From: Girardinichthys multiradiatus
Taxonomy: Eukaryota; Chordata; Actinopteri; Cyprinodontiformes; Goodeidae
Direction: 5' to 3'
Length of the DNA: 64,000 nt
Assembly (NCBI RefSeq): GCF_021462225.1
Contig: NC_061804.1
Coordinates: forward strand, 11,848,740-11,912,739
The notes below the pieces were generated by a model that had not been told where the DNA came from, ran no database searches, and was given only the letters and a program-made list of their open reading frames with translations. Every line of letters starts with the position of its first letter. The stretch's first letter is position 1. Positions 33,300 to 47,600 of this stretch are shown here, in pieces. Made by a program: the position numbers and the translations under genes.

Positions 33300-34945
33300 C
33301 ATTATTTCTGTTAGCTACATGTCAGAATATTGAGAGAAAGAGACGTCCATCTCCTCAGTATTTGGTAGAATCACGTTTAAACTGGATCAGATGTTTTGGG
33401 TTTCCTTCCACCAGCTCCTCACCAGTTTGCTGAGGTTCTGGCCCTTTCCTCAGGCAGAACTGGTGTAACTGGGTCTGGTTTGTAGGACTCCTTGCTCACA
33501 CACACCTTCTTCCCTGGGACAGAGATCAGAACATTAACCTTGTTGTCCTAAACCAGTGGTGTGATGAGGGACATTGTCCTTTTGGAAGACCCCTTTGTGT
33601 CCCAGCTTTAACCTCCTGTTTGATGGCTTGAGATGCAGTTTTAATATCTAAACATAATGTTTTCTCATGATATCATCTACCGTAAATTTCGGACTATAAG
33701 CCGTTACTTTTTTCCCACACTTTGAACACTGCGGCCTATTCAACAGTGCGGCTAATACATGTTTTTTTTTCATGCCGCCAAAAACATTTTGCCTGGTAAC
33801 AGTAGACCAATCAAATTGATGAGTAGTTCAAAGAGGTCCAGTGAACTTGTACGATAAATCAAGAGCACTTTCACAATTCAATTACCGGTATTGTAAATCA
33901 GACATTAATATTCACCCTCATCAACATGGAAAATCACCAACGGGTTTCGAAAGGCTGGACTGCTGCGTGATGAAAGGAACCGGGTGCGCTCAAGTGAGAG
34001 CATCAACAAAGAGGCTGAAGTGAGAGACGAGATCCTGAGGCTCTTCAATTCAGACACTGAAGAACAGGACTTTGATGGTTTCAGTGCGCAGGAAGAAGAT
34101 GAAGAAGGCGATCAATGACTTTTGACCTGGTAGGCTGCAGTGGATATCAGTTTGGAGATATTGGATGTTGTTTCTGCACTGTTCAGTAAAAAAGCATTTG
34201 CAATATGTGTGTTTATATTACAGATTAAAATTAAAGTTAAAAATGCTCACATCTTAATATCTTTCTGTGTAAATCATATTACAACGTGGGACACCCGCGG
34301 CTTAACATCCGCTGCGGCCTCTACAAGTACAACATTGGTTTTCTTTCTAAAATTAGAGCATGCTGCTTTTAATCAGGTCCGCTCTGCAGTCCGGAATTTA
34401 CGGTACTTTGTAAAGTTCACCAGTTTCCCTTTCAGCAAAACACCCCCACAGCATGATGCTGCCGCCCTCATGCCTGACAGTTGGGGCGGTGTTTTCAGGC
34501 TTTTTCCTCCTAATGTAACGATGATCATTATGGTGAAACACAGTTTTAGTGTCGGACTACAGGACATGTCTCTGCTAATTAAGGTCTTTGATCCTGAGTA
34601 CATTTACAAACTAATCTGGCTTCTTCTTCCCTGAGTGGCCGTTCAGTCCATGTTGCTGTGGATAATGACTCTTACCAGCTTCAGCAGCATCTTCACAAAG
34701 TCTGTTGCTTTTGTTCTGGTGTTGATCCACACATTTCAAACCAACACCTGTTTATTTCTGGGACACAGAACCTGTGACATGATCATCTGGGCTCTTCAGA
34801 ATTCTAGCATTTAGCAAATAAAATGAATGTAGTTAACCCAAATGGACCCAAAACCCTGAAAGGTTTAGTTTAAATCAATGACAGACAGAATAAAAAGGTT
34901 CTGTGTCTTTTTATACAGTGTATGAAAATATCTGGTTCATGGACC
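33300..34945 (-). mobile_element. Sleeping-Beauty-type Tc1 fossil, interrupted
   Basis: The antisense pattern runs AGATGTTTTGGGTTTCCTTCC, GAACTGGTGTAACTGGGTCTGG, CATTGTCCTTTTGGAAGACCCC, then (after the nested element) CAGCAAAACACCCCCACAGC and GATGATCATTATGG. It ends with an AGTGTATGAAAATATCTGG-type terminus near 34930. It is the order expected for a fish SB-like Tc1 read in reverse. It is heavily mutated with no frame. Confidence 0.75.
33680..34403 (+). mobile_element. Pogo/Tigger-like element nested in the Tc1 fossil
   Basis: The ends CCGTAAATTTCGGACT and AGTCCGGAATTTACGG are inverted repeats with one mismatch, and TA flanks both sides (33678-33679, 34404-34405). The host Tc1 sequence is continuous across it. 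A fossil plus-strand frame near 34000-34119 reads NKEAEVRDEILRLFNSDTEE and then an acidic tail to a stop, like the acidic C-terminus of pogo-type transposases; most of the catalytic domain is missing. Confidence 0.85.
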
Positions 34946-35589
34946 CATCATTCATGTTATTAAATATTAATCAAATTGGAGGAAAGACCTAAACTTTTTA
35001 AAAGGTTAATTTTCTTTGATGATTCAAGGAAGAACCTAAAAACTATTTAAAATATAATGTATTCTATTGTTCTGTTACTTTGGGTTTTACATTTTGCTCA
35101 GAGGGTGGCAATCCTCAGCTTGACCCGTAAGTGGCTGATCAGGCACCAAGGTCGGAGAGGATTTCTGGTTCGTGGATTAGGGAAACTTTACTTGCCATGT
35201 GTGACATCTGTGAGGTGGTAAACGATAAAATTAAAGATGCTTTGAGAGATCAGCGAAATCTGTAACAGTTTCCAGCAGAATTTAAATGTCTGCAGCCTGT
35301 TTTCTTTTTAAGGTTATTTTTCCAAATTAAAGAAATCTGCAATAGTGAGAGCCCACACCAACTGGCTGAAACCTAGTTGTAATTCACATCTGGTACCACA
35401 AGATGGAAGCAACGGACCTGCTGAAGAACACATCTTGATGACCTTCCTCACTGCTGTCGTGGAAAGGTCTCTGCTGCAAATTGCGGAAAAAAAAGAGGAA
35501 TGAGGACGAAGGACAGCTCTGAGTGCGGGAAATGACATCTCTCAGTCTGAAAAGGTTTCAGAGCCATCTCTACGTCTGTGACTCCAGAG

Positions 35590-36215
35590 AACCTGAGTAA
35601 GAACCATCATCCACACATGGAGAGAAAATGGTGGAGAACCTTCCCAGGAGTGTTGGACCTAACAGAATTACTCCAAAAGCTCATCAATGACTCATCCAGG
35701 AGGTCCCAGAGGAACCCAGAACAACATCTAAAGCTCTGCAGGCCTCACTGCCTCAGTTAAGATCAGAGGTCATGATTGAATAATGAGAAAGATACACATC
35801 CATGGGAGAGTTCCAAGACAAGAACCAAAGGCACATCTCACATTTTTAGAGTGGCCTAGTCAAAGTCTGAACTTAAATCTAATTGAGATGCTGTGGCATG
35901 ACCCTCCGACAGCTGAGTGGGTCCAAATTCCTCCACGGTGATGCTAAAGACTCATTACCAGTTATCACAAGCACCTGTTGGCAGCTGCTGCTGCCAAGGT
36001 TCAACACTCAGTTATTACGTTAAGGGAGTGATTACTTTTCACATAGGTTGAGGTTGGTTTGGATGCATTTGTAGCTTTAATAAATTAAATCATTTAAAAA
36101 ATGTATTTTCTCAGCCTATCTGTGTCTGATAACATTTGGTTGATAATCTGAATAATTTAAGTGTGAAAAAACCCAAATATGAGAAATCTGTAAGGATGCA
36201 AAAATTTTTTACAGC
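35590..36215 (+). mobile_element. Tc1-type transposon remnant
   Basis: It shares long blocks with 27941-28690, including CATGATTGAATAATGAGAAAGATACA and TGGCCTAGTCAAAGTCTGAACTTAAATCTAATTGAGATG, whose plus frame reads WPSQSLNLNLIEM. It ends near ACAGCACTGTA at 36210-36220. No intact frame. Confidence 0.7.
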
Positions 36216-36570
36216 ACTGTAATGAAAAGATGTGATTTTCTTTAGTGCAGCTAATGTTAAGCCACTGACTTCCTGTTATGTCATCAATGCCACCATGTTG
36301 TTACCTTCCTTGGTACCCCGAGGTAAGTGAGAAAATCTGGTTTAGTCTTTAATATAAGCTGCTCGTTTAAATTTTCCCCCTTTAAACAGAGCCTGTTTTT
36401 TATTTCAGACGTTCACCTTTGAACCTTTATTTTGTTCAAACAGCTGCAGCAGATCTGACCTCTGACTCTGGTTCCTACCTGATAAATCACCCACATCCTT
36501 CAGGCACATTCAACTCACAACCTTCTGGCACCAAACGGCTGCCTGTCATGCTTTTTCTCTGTGTGGATGA

Positions 36571-36716
36571 TGGTGTGTGGGTGTGTGTGTGGGTGTGTGT
36601 GGGTGTGTGTGTGTGTGTGGGTGTGTGTGTGTAGGTGTGTGTGTGGGTGTGTGTGTGTAGGTGTGTGTGGGTGTGTGTGTGTGTGGGTGTGTGTGTGTGT
36701 GTGTGTGTGTGCGCGC
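36571..36716. repeat. GT/GGGT microsatellite
   Basis: About 145 bases of interrupted GT dinucleotides with regular GGGTGTGT interruptions, ending GCGCGC. The His-Thr/Val-Cys open frames over it are low-complexity artefacts. Confidence 0.95.
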
Positions 36717-37084
36717 TGCATGGATCTGATTAGAATGTGGAGGCTGCATGCAGCTTTGCTTAAATAAAGCTTGCTCCATGCTGCAGAACATCAACAGTGT
36801 GGATCAGTTGTAGGTTTCGGACTGTGTGACATACAGAGATGTCGGAGCATGCCTTGGGATCATCTGCAGTGGTAAATAAAGCGTATCTGTAGCTGTGACA
36901 CATCTAGTCGTGGCCAACGGTTTTTAGCGTGACACAAATGTTTTTATTGTTAACTGAAGCAACTCCATGCATGGACTGCATCAGGAAGCCTCTCTGTTGG
37001 CACAGCACTGGACTCATGGTACTAGAGACCTTTTCTTGACCCAAATAATCAGGAGGAATCTTCAGATACATTTATTTTTTCCCC

Positions 37085-37500
37085 TTGTCTGCTGCTGCTG
37101 CCCATCCTTACTTCCTGCATATTTTCAGTCTGTCCTTGATGGTTTTCCTGGACAGGCAGCGTCTTATTTTGCTGCCGCTCTTCTCAAAGGCCAGTTGTCT
37201 AAAAGTCTTTGTCTTACTATGCGCACAGATAGACTCTGATCCACCAGCTGCCAGTCTTGGGCAAGCTCTGTACTGGTGGTGATGACCACCCTACCCCTTA
37301 GACAATTTGGTCCTTGGACATCTTTAAGCCTTCGCCTGTGACACTGAACCTCTGAACTTGGAGTTCTTTCAGCTCTAGTATTCTCAGCAGTAGTTTCCTG
37401 CATTGGTGGCCATTTTGATGCAAAGCAATGATGGCTGCATGGTTCTATTTGGTTTGAAGTAACCATTTGCATAAGATGACACCAAGCAACCACTCTGATG
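37085..37500 (-). repeat. Possible Tc1-type N-terminal fragment
   Basis: The minus-strand frame 37493-37164 ends SLSVRIVRQRLLDNWPLRRAAAK, resembling the second helix-turn-helix region of Tc1 transposases (pattern S-x-RTVRxRL). The rest is unrecognisable. Weak call. Confidence 0.3.
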
Positions 37501-38033
37501 ATTCTGCTGCTAGAGTGATTTCAGTTGGAGTCTTTCACAACTCCACCTTTGCTCATGACATGGCTCCACTGACTTAAAGTTAGATTATGACTAGGTACAA
37601 AAATATAGTAAAAATACATAGGGATGTCCAGATCTAGTCCCAAGTACTGGATTGGGGTCCTAATTAAAACACTGTCTTGGACTGCACTGAACTCCTGCTA
37701 CGGGTTGTTGGTCATTACTACTGATGATCTAACAAGCGAGGTTAAGTGCTCTTCAGCCTTTCCAGCGATGTTCACAGTGAAAGGACTGGATTGGCTGCTG
37801 CAGTTTGTTGGCTATCTGCATCATGTGATTGGTGCTGTGTGCAGATTGGTGAACTCAACATGTTAAAGGAGAAAAAACTGCACAGAGAGCAGCTGAAACA
37901 CAACTCACTAAATGTTTTAAGGGTAAAAACAAAGCAGTGAGTTTTTGAAGCAGCAGAAAAACGTTTCCTGTACGTTTTGTCTGCAAATGATTAACTGGAA
38001 CAATAATGAAATATGTTAGGAGCTGAATTATCA

Positions 38034-39394
<1,361 letters not shown>

Positions 39395-39399
39395 TTACA

Positions 39400-40409
39400 T
39401 GGTTTAACGAAGCTTTTTGGAACCCATTTCCACCCCCTAAAATTTAATTTATCAGATTAATAAAAGCATTACCAAAACAATTTATTCATCAGACTCAAAA
39501 TGTAACAGAACATCAACCTTTAACCCCAAAACTATCTACTCTTTATATTAATGGAATATCACTCACCAATAAAAAAAAAACTCAACAGCTACACAATTAG
39601 AAACAATCTAAATGAATCTTTATTCCCTGAGAAAATAAATCGAAATAATATTCTTTACAAATTTGAAAAAGAAAAAAAACTGTGGAAAAGTTAAGAATTT
39701 TGTATCTGAAACATAAATACAACCAAAAGCTAAAGAAACGCACTTTAAAAATTTTAAATGCAATTTACCCCTCTAAAGACTTACTAAGAAATAGATTTAA
39801 TACTAAGGATAATAAATGGTCATTTTGTGAAAATGATATAGAAACAATAGACCATATTTTTTACTATTGCAACAAAACCAAAACATTTTGGAATAACTAA
39901 GAAAGTTGGATCAAACCAACAATTATACTTCCAGAATATATTTCTAGACATATGATAACATTTGGAATATTATTAAAGAACAAAAAAAAATTGAACACTG
40001 TTTTAATCTTATATTCTGTTTGGCAAAATCATTTATTCATAAACAAAGAGTCCTAAAAATCCCCCCCGTTTTCAACATATTTCTATTTGAATTTCACTTA
40101 TATTCAAAATCTCTGAAATGTATAGAAAAATATGAAGACCTGTTTGAAATGTTAATGGAATTAATACAAATATGCAATAACCTGGACATGTACTCCCCCT
40201 TCTAATTATACATTTTTGCTCTTTTTATTTAATTGTTGTTTATAATTTAGTTAATTTTATGTATTTTTGTTAACTTTTATTCTTTTAGGCTGTGTTTAAG
40301 TTCGGTGTCACCGAAGCTTGCCTCTTTATGCCCATTGTGAGATTGCACAATTGTTAATTGCCATACTTGTTTGTACATTTCTTATCAAATAAAGTGTGGA
40401 CAAAAAAAA
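39400..40409 (+). mobile_element. L1-like LINE 3' fragment with poly-A end
   Basis: The plus strand frame 39682-39900 reads EKLRILYLKHKYN and later WSFCENDIETIDHIFYYCN, the C-terminal Cys/His region of L1/Tx1-type proteins; 40020-40205 continues with FIHKQRVLKIPPVFNIFLFE. It ends with AATAAAGTGTGGAC and nine A at 40401-40409. It is 5' truncated and frameshifted. It is AT-rich, unlike the L1-like copy at 14735, so probably a different subfamily. Confidence 0.75.
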
Positions 40410-40949
40410 AGTGCTGAACCCCCCCGCCTATGTCAACAGTATCGCCACCTACTGGACTGGATGCTATAAGCAAAGAGATTGAATGATTTTCTGTAACTGA
40501 AATAAATTTCCAACCTGAAATGAAAATATTTATTTTTCAGTTTCCTACTTTTCTTGATCCAAAAGCTGAAGGTGTTTTGTTTATATAACTATAAATAAGA
40601 TTATTAAAGCAATTATAGATAAAGTGTGATTACAAAGACACACAGATCACCTATTAGTTTAGAGGTTGAGGTTAAATGTCAGTGAAGCCAGTGTGTGTTT
40701 TAATGAGCTGAGAGAAGCTTTTATTCTGCTAACAAAAACAACATTCATTTATCTCTGGCTTTAAACTTCATGAGGAACTCCAGGCTCACAGGATGACGGA
40801 GTTTTAAAAGACAAATGAAAACATCTATCACCAGCACAATTTTATAAATCAGATCAAATGTATTGTCTAACTGTTACTGATTCAACCCTGAACGTCTTCA
40901 TATTTCTCCATCTTGCAACAACAAACTAAGATTATTTGGTAAAAGGTTA

Positions 40950-41105
40950 AAGGACTGAACTTATATAGCACCTTTTCAGCCATACTGACCACTCAAAGCG
41001 CTTTACACTAGATCCAAATTCACCCAGACGGACTCACTAATGCTCACACATTCATACACCACTACACAGATCGGTAGGTCTGTGTAGTGGTGGCTGGGCG
41101 GGGTT
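40950..41105 (-). repeat. SINE-like 3' fragment
   Basis: TATATAGCACCTTTTCAGCC and GACCACTCAAAGCGCTTTACAC are the inverse of a common fish repeat end (AAGCGCTTTGAGTGGTC). It is related to 5930-6125. Confidence 0.55.
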
Positions 41106-42287
41106 TCTTCTGAAGGTTGGACTGGATTTTATTTAGAGGTATCAGAGCTGGGGGGGCATGCACGTTTTTCCTCCCACTTCACCATTATGAGCTGTTTCCT
41201 GTTGGTTGGCTATTTTGAAACAAAGCAGGAACAAGTTAAAGGGGTGTTTCTGTTTTTGCAGGACACTGCACCTTTCATGATCTTTACTTTGCAATAAATC
41301 ATCACAGACAGACCTAGATGGCAGCTGCTGCAATCTAGAAGCAAATTATCACATTTTAACCAGCCCCGTCTGTCCCAAAGTATCACCTAGTTTGGACCTG
41401 TTCAGTAAAGGTATGCAGTGTGTCTGAACCAATTCAGAGCTCACAGGATTTCTGGAACATCATGACTGACTGGTGTCAAATATCCTGTAAAAGCTTTTTG
41501 TGGGTTTTCCGCTGCTGTGGAAATGTCCCAAGGTGATCTAAGAAGATGTAGAGGTTTGTCTTTTTGTGCATTTAGATCCTTTTCATTTCTTTGAATCATT
41601 GAGAAAATAAAACATTCAGTGATGGGAGCAGATTACAGACAGAAAGCAACACAGTGAATATTTTCCATTACTGGTTAGTTTGCAGGCGGAGTCATGTGAA
41701 CGTCCAGCCTCTGAGCAACGGTCCAGTCGGCTCTGCATGCTGCTGCTGATTTGTCAGGAAGTGGCTGACAAAACATGATGATCCCCTCCAAAAAACCACA
41801 GAGTGAATTCCTGGAGGAGAGGACAACCATGATCTGTCAGAGACTCCTTTTGGTCAAAGCAGCTACTGAAAACTGTCAGCAGCCTGGCAGAAAGCCCCAA
41901 CCACAGCATCTTGCCCACAACTAACCGGACCCTCCGGAACAAACCACTTTGTCAGGAAATATTTATTAAATGAGGCTCCTGTGTTTTCATGTGAGAGCAG
42001 ATTATAAAACTTCACTACAGCCTTATGCTCAGGAATGAATTAACATGTAAACCAGAGCAACACTGCATCAAAACATCTGCCTTTAGTGTTCAGGACTGTG
42101 CAAAAGTCTGTGGACAAGCAGACAAAGTCAGAACTCCGAAGCAGTCAGGGGAAAGATTTTCCAGGTCTGGATAAGGATTTGTACTTCCAGACTTTATTCC
42201 TGGTTTTCCCACCGTCTACATCGAGAACATCAAAAATAAAACAAATAGGTTCCTCAGATCAGATGTTTTATTCTGCACACAAACATA

Positions 42288-43528
42288 CAGGGGTTGGACA
42301 ATGAAACTGAAACACCTGGTTTTAGACCACAATAATTTATTAGTATGGTGTAGGGCCTCCTTTTGCGGCCAATACAGCGTCAATTCGTCTTGGGAATGAC
42401 ATATACAAGTCCTGCACAGTGGTCAGAGGGATTTTAAGCCATTCTTCTTGCAGGATAGTGGCCAGGTCACTACGTGATACTGGTGGAGGAAAACGTTTCC
42501 TGACTCGCTCCTCCAAAACACCCCAAAGTGGCTCAATAATATTTAGATCTGGTGACTGTGCAGGCCATGGGAGATGTTCAACTTCACTTTCATGTTCATC
42601 AAACCAATCTTTCACCAGTCTTGCTGTGTGTATTGGTGCATTGTCATCCTGATACACGGCACCACCTTCAGGATACAATGTTTGAACCATTGGATGCACA
42701 TGGTCCTCAAGAATGGTTCGGTAGTCCTTGGCAGTGACGCGCCCATCTAGCACAAGTATTGGGCCAAGGGAATGCCATGATATGGCAGCCCAAACCATCA
42801 CTGATCCACCCCCATGCTTCACTCTGGGCATGCAACAGTCTGGGTGGTACGCTTCTGTGGGGCTTCTCCTCACCGTAACTCTCCCGGATGTGGGGAAAAC
42901 AGTAAAGGTGGACTCATCAGAGAACAATACATGTTTCACATTGTCCACAGCCCAAGATTTGCGCTCCTTGCACCATTGAAACCAACGTTTGGCATTGGCA
43001 TGAGTGACCAAAGGTTTGGTTATAGCAGCCCGGCCGTGTATATTGACCCTGTGGAGCTCCTGACGGACAGTTCTGGTGGAAACAGGAGAGTTGAGGTGCA
43101 CATTTAATTCTGCCGTGATTTGGGCAGCTGTGGTTAGCACCCGAACATCCCTTTCAGACAGCTTCCTCTTGCGTCCACAGTTAATCCTGTTGGATGTGGT
43201 TCGTCCTTCTTGGTGGTATGCTGACATTACCCTGGATACCGTGGCTCTTGATACATCACAAAGACTTGCTGTCTTGGTCACAGATGCACCAGCAAGACGT
43301 GCACCAACAATTTGTCCTCTTTTGAACTCTGGTATGTCACCCATAATGTTGTGTGCATTTCAATATTTTGAGCAAAACTGTGCTCTTACCCTGCTAATTG
43401 AACCTTCCCACTCTGCTCTTACTGGTGCAATGTGCAATCAATGAAGACTGGCTACCAGGCTGGTCCAATTTAGCCATGAAACCTCCCACACTAAAATGAC
43501 AGGTGTTTCAGTTTTATTGTCCAACCCC
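42288..43528 (-). mobile_element. Tc1/mariner element, apparently intact, DD36E spacing
   Basis: The left end CAGGGGTTGGACAATGAAAC follows TA (42286-42287). The right end is the inverse ACTGAAACACCTG / GGACAATAAAAC sequence and stops in CCAACCCC at 43528; the last bases and the right TA are altered (ATCTA follows). Terminal repeats are about 30 bases. It contains one uninterrupted transposase frame. Confidence 0.9.
42340..43344 (-). CDS. Tc1/mariner-superfamily transposase, full length
   Basis: A 334-residue uninterrupted frame that would catalyse cut-and-paste transposition at TA. Residues 1-50 form a helix-turn-helix (VTKTASLCDVSRATVSRVMS), followed by a GRKRKLSERD linker (57-66), a second helix-turn-helix around STRTVRQEL (89-97), then the catalytic core: D143 in FSDEST, D234 in YQDDNAPIH, E271 in NIIEPLWG. 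There are 36 residues between D234 and E271, so the signature is DD36E and not the DD34E of Tc1; this fits the family published as Incomer, by my recollection. VKHGGGSVMVWAAIS precedes the second Asp. All three catalytic residues are present and no stop or frameshift is seen, so activity is possible. It lies on the same strand as gria4, within an intron. The start ATG is supported by MGDIPEFKRG, the usual beginning of this group. Confidence 0.92.
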   Translation of the reverse strand: MGDIPEFKRGQIVGARLAGASVTKTASLCDVSRATVSRVMSAYHQEGRTTSNRINCGRKRKLSERDVRVLTTAAQITAELNVHLNSPVSTRTVRQELHRVNIHGRAAITKPLVTHANAKRWFQWCKERKSWAVDNVKHVLFSDESTFTVFPTSGRVTVRRSPTEAYHPDCCMPRVKHGGGSVMVWAAISWHSLGPILVLDGRVTAKDYRTILEDHVHPMVQTLYPEGGAVYQDDNAPIHTARLVKDWFDEHESEVEHLPWPAQSPDLNIIEPLWGVLEERVRKRFPPPVSRSDLATILQEEWLKIPLTTVQDLYMSFPRRIDAVLAAKGGPTPY

Positions 43529-44163
43529 ATCTAACGACCTGGGTGGATGGATGGATGGATGGATGGATGGATGTTGGGAAGATGGGGGGATGGATGGATG
43601 AATGGAATGACAACACTGGAAAGTTGAAAGTAGAATTGAATTGAAGTCCAAAAAGGACCATCAGAAATCCTGGAGAACAGGAACATCTGGCTGCCTGGAA
43701 CAAAACAGAATGCAATGAAGGGTGGTTTAAGTCTTTTGCACAGGACTTTATTTGTAATTTGGGATCAGTGAAACCTGGCTGGAGGCAGTTATTGATGAGT
43801 GAGGGCTGGACCTTCAGATGACCCCAGAGATTCAGCTCTAGTGCTGTAATAATAACCAAACAGTTAACTGTGAAGGTAAACTGGACCTTCTCAGAGTAAT
43901 TACAGGAGATCTTCTAAATTTATAGAAACGAGAAGCTGACATGCAGTTTAAACATGTTTCCCCAAACAGCAAGCAGAGATTTACCTGGGCTGGAGATCTG
44001 TAAGAGATAGAAAACGAAATAACCACCACCCCTGCATCATCACAACGCAGCTCCTCATGCAGGCAACAAATACAGATGGCTGGAAGCTGCCCACATACAA
44101 ACACATAACCCCCCCCACCACCACAAGCAGTGAGTGGAGACAGACATAGAAAGGCGGCACACC

Positions 44164-44224
44164 AGGGGAGGTGGAATACCATAACAACACGTAGAACATA
44201 TTGTTACACTATTCCACCCACCTT
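44164..44224 (-). ncRNA. R/G-site A-to-I editing hairpin (exon-intron)
   Basis: On the minus strand the end of the S2 exon and the start of the intron fold into a 24-position stem: 44224-44201 pairs with 44187-44164 around a 13-base loop. The stem spans TTAAG|GTGGGTGGAATAGTGTAACAA and its intronic complement TTGTTATGGTATTCCACC. The edited adenosine (44223), second-last base of the exon, sits opposite C (44165), the A:C mismatch preferred by ADAR2. Editing turns the AGA arginine codon at the start of flip/flop into GGA glycine and speeds recovery from desensitisation in mammals. Stem, mismatch and position match the mammalian GluA2-4 R/G hairpin. Editing itself cannot be seen in DNA. Confidence 0.93.
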
Positions 44225-44469
44225 AACTGTGAACCCTTGGGTGTAGCTACTCCGTAGCCTTTGGAGTCCAGGTTGCCTCCCACTTTCATTGTGTCGCAGG
44301 GTTTTCTCTGCTCTGTGTACTCGTTCATGGTGGACTCCAACAGGAAGGCGTATTTCCCTTTGGACTTGCGGACCCGCGCCACTCCTTCAGCCGTGGTCTT
44401 GGTGAAGACTGTGGGCTCGGCAGACTTCATGTAGCCCCACATCTTCTCGTAGACGGCAATCTTGGACCG
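44222..44469 (-). CDS. gria4: GluA4 S2 ligand-binding exon ending at the R/G site
   Basis: 248 bases. After acceptor CCCTACAG it reads [51 protein letters not shown], then [30 protein letters not shown], and ends AG, the first two bases of the R/G arginine codon. The glutamate of LLESTMNEY contacts the agonist amino group in AMPA receptors, and the Cys of KPCDTMK pairs with another S2 Cys. Donor GTGGGT. Phase 0 at the start, phase 2 at the end, matching both flip and flop. Confidence 0.97.
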
Positions 44470-46109
<1,640 letters not shown>

Positions 46110-47292
46110 TTAGGATTAGGAAGAGAAGAAAGTGAGATAAAAACGAAAAGAATCAGTTAGTATAGTCCTTAAATGTATTAACATCTGCATGAAGACATGA
46201 AGCATGAGGGCTGTACAACCACAAGGTGGAGCTGTGCCACTATTCCCAGCTGCCAGAGCTGTGCTTACCCCTCATTAGGGCAGACTGCCTCATAAAAACC
46301 TCCACATGCTTTTATTGAGCTGGTTTAATGAAGAAGAGGTGTCAACAGCGTCTGTCCCATCATCCCAAACCCTTCTTTCTGTTTGCTGATGGGATGAAGA
46401 GAGCTGCAGCTCCCCTGGTCCGCCACATCAGCCTCTTGTTCTTTTCTCTTGTTTTTTTATTTTTTCTTTCCTTGCTTGGGGGAGACGGATAGCTTGCTGC
46501 TTAGGAGCAGGGGAAGGTCGTGAGGAGAATCTTAAACCATAAATGCTGCATTGAGGAGAACAAACAAGATCTCCCCTCGGTGCAAATCAAACGGCGGAGC
46601 ATACAAACCCCTCAGGCCTCCTGTCAGACGGAGAGGGATGGGGAAGAGACGGCCATCTGCAGCAGGCGGTGCTTTCTGGCCGTCTCATTGCTGACCCGTC
46701 ACATTCTCTCAGTCCAAACACTCACAGGACACAGTTTGGGAGAACATCCCTTTGTTGGGCCCACTCTGCACACAGTGAGTGACCCGGTAAAAGCCAGCCG
46801 GCCCGGTTCCACGCTCAAACATCTTAAAGATATCTGGTTATGAGTACAAATAAAGACGAGCAAATAATGAGAGGAAGCTCCATTTGTCTCTGCCTGCAGC
46901 AGCTGAAGAGGAGCTGCAGTGGAGCATGTCTCCTCCACATGCAGGGGGAACTTTGCCCATGAAATAGACTTATTGATGTATTAGCTCTGGATTTGAATAC
47001 AAATGACTCCTGCTCTCGCCTCAGCCCCATTTCCCCTCTCCTCCACAGTCTACTTCTGTGGATTTTCGTGAGAGCAGAGTTTCACTGAAACATAAGCAGA
47101 GGAAGATGAGTGCACTGCAGGCTCCGAATTCAGATTAAAAACAACTTTATTAGAAAGGAAATAAATCTTTATGGAGGCAAAAATAATGACAATACGCTTT
47201 AGAATACACAGAAATCTCTAAAATGTGTTTATCTACCACTCTACTAGTTATCTGGGTTTAAGGAACAATTCTTTTATTAATTCACCATTTTA

Positions 47293-47600
47293 GCTGCACG
47301 GTGGTTCAGTGGGTACCACTGTTGCTTTGCAGCAAGAAGGTCCTGGGTTTAAATCCTGGCCAGCAGAGTTTCTGCTTGGAGCTTGCATGGCCTCCCTGTG
47401 CATGCGTGGGTTCTCTCTGGGTACTTCAGCTTCCTCCCACAATTCAAAAACGTCACTGTTAGGTTAATTGGTCCTTAGGTATGAGTGTGTGCATGGTTGT
47501 CCTGTGATGGACTGGAGACCTGCCTCTCGCTCAATGACAGCTGGAGATAAGCTCTACCCCCTCATGACACAGCTACAAATAGTGGATGAATGGATGGATT
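47293..47600 (+). repeat. SINE-like repeat (tRNA-like head)
   Basis: Same family as 25430-25785: GCTGCACGGTGGTTCAGTGGGTACC, GCAAGAAGGTCCTGGGTTTAAATCC, GGTTCTCTCTGGGTACTTC and GTGATGGACTGGAGACCTG, ending in ATGGATGAATGGATGG. Confidence 0.75.

Larger units (their letters stand above)
42090..43752. mobile_element. MITE-like element hosting the mariner
   Basis: The ends carry CTGTGCAAAAG (42096-42106) and its inverse CTTTTGCACAG, typical of fish Tc1-type MITE termini. The interior is split by the mariner at 42288-43528. The boundary is inferred from the inverted ends only. Confidence 0.45.

Noticed and set aside
34140..34634. 164-residue plus frame
   Set aside because: It runs across the pogo-like/Tc1 boundary at 34403, so it is a chance frame through two transposon fossils.
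36515..36794. His-Thr repeat frames
   Set aside because: Translation of a GT microsatellite.
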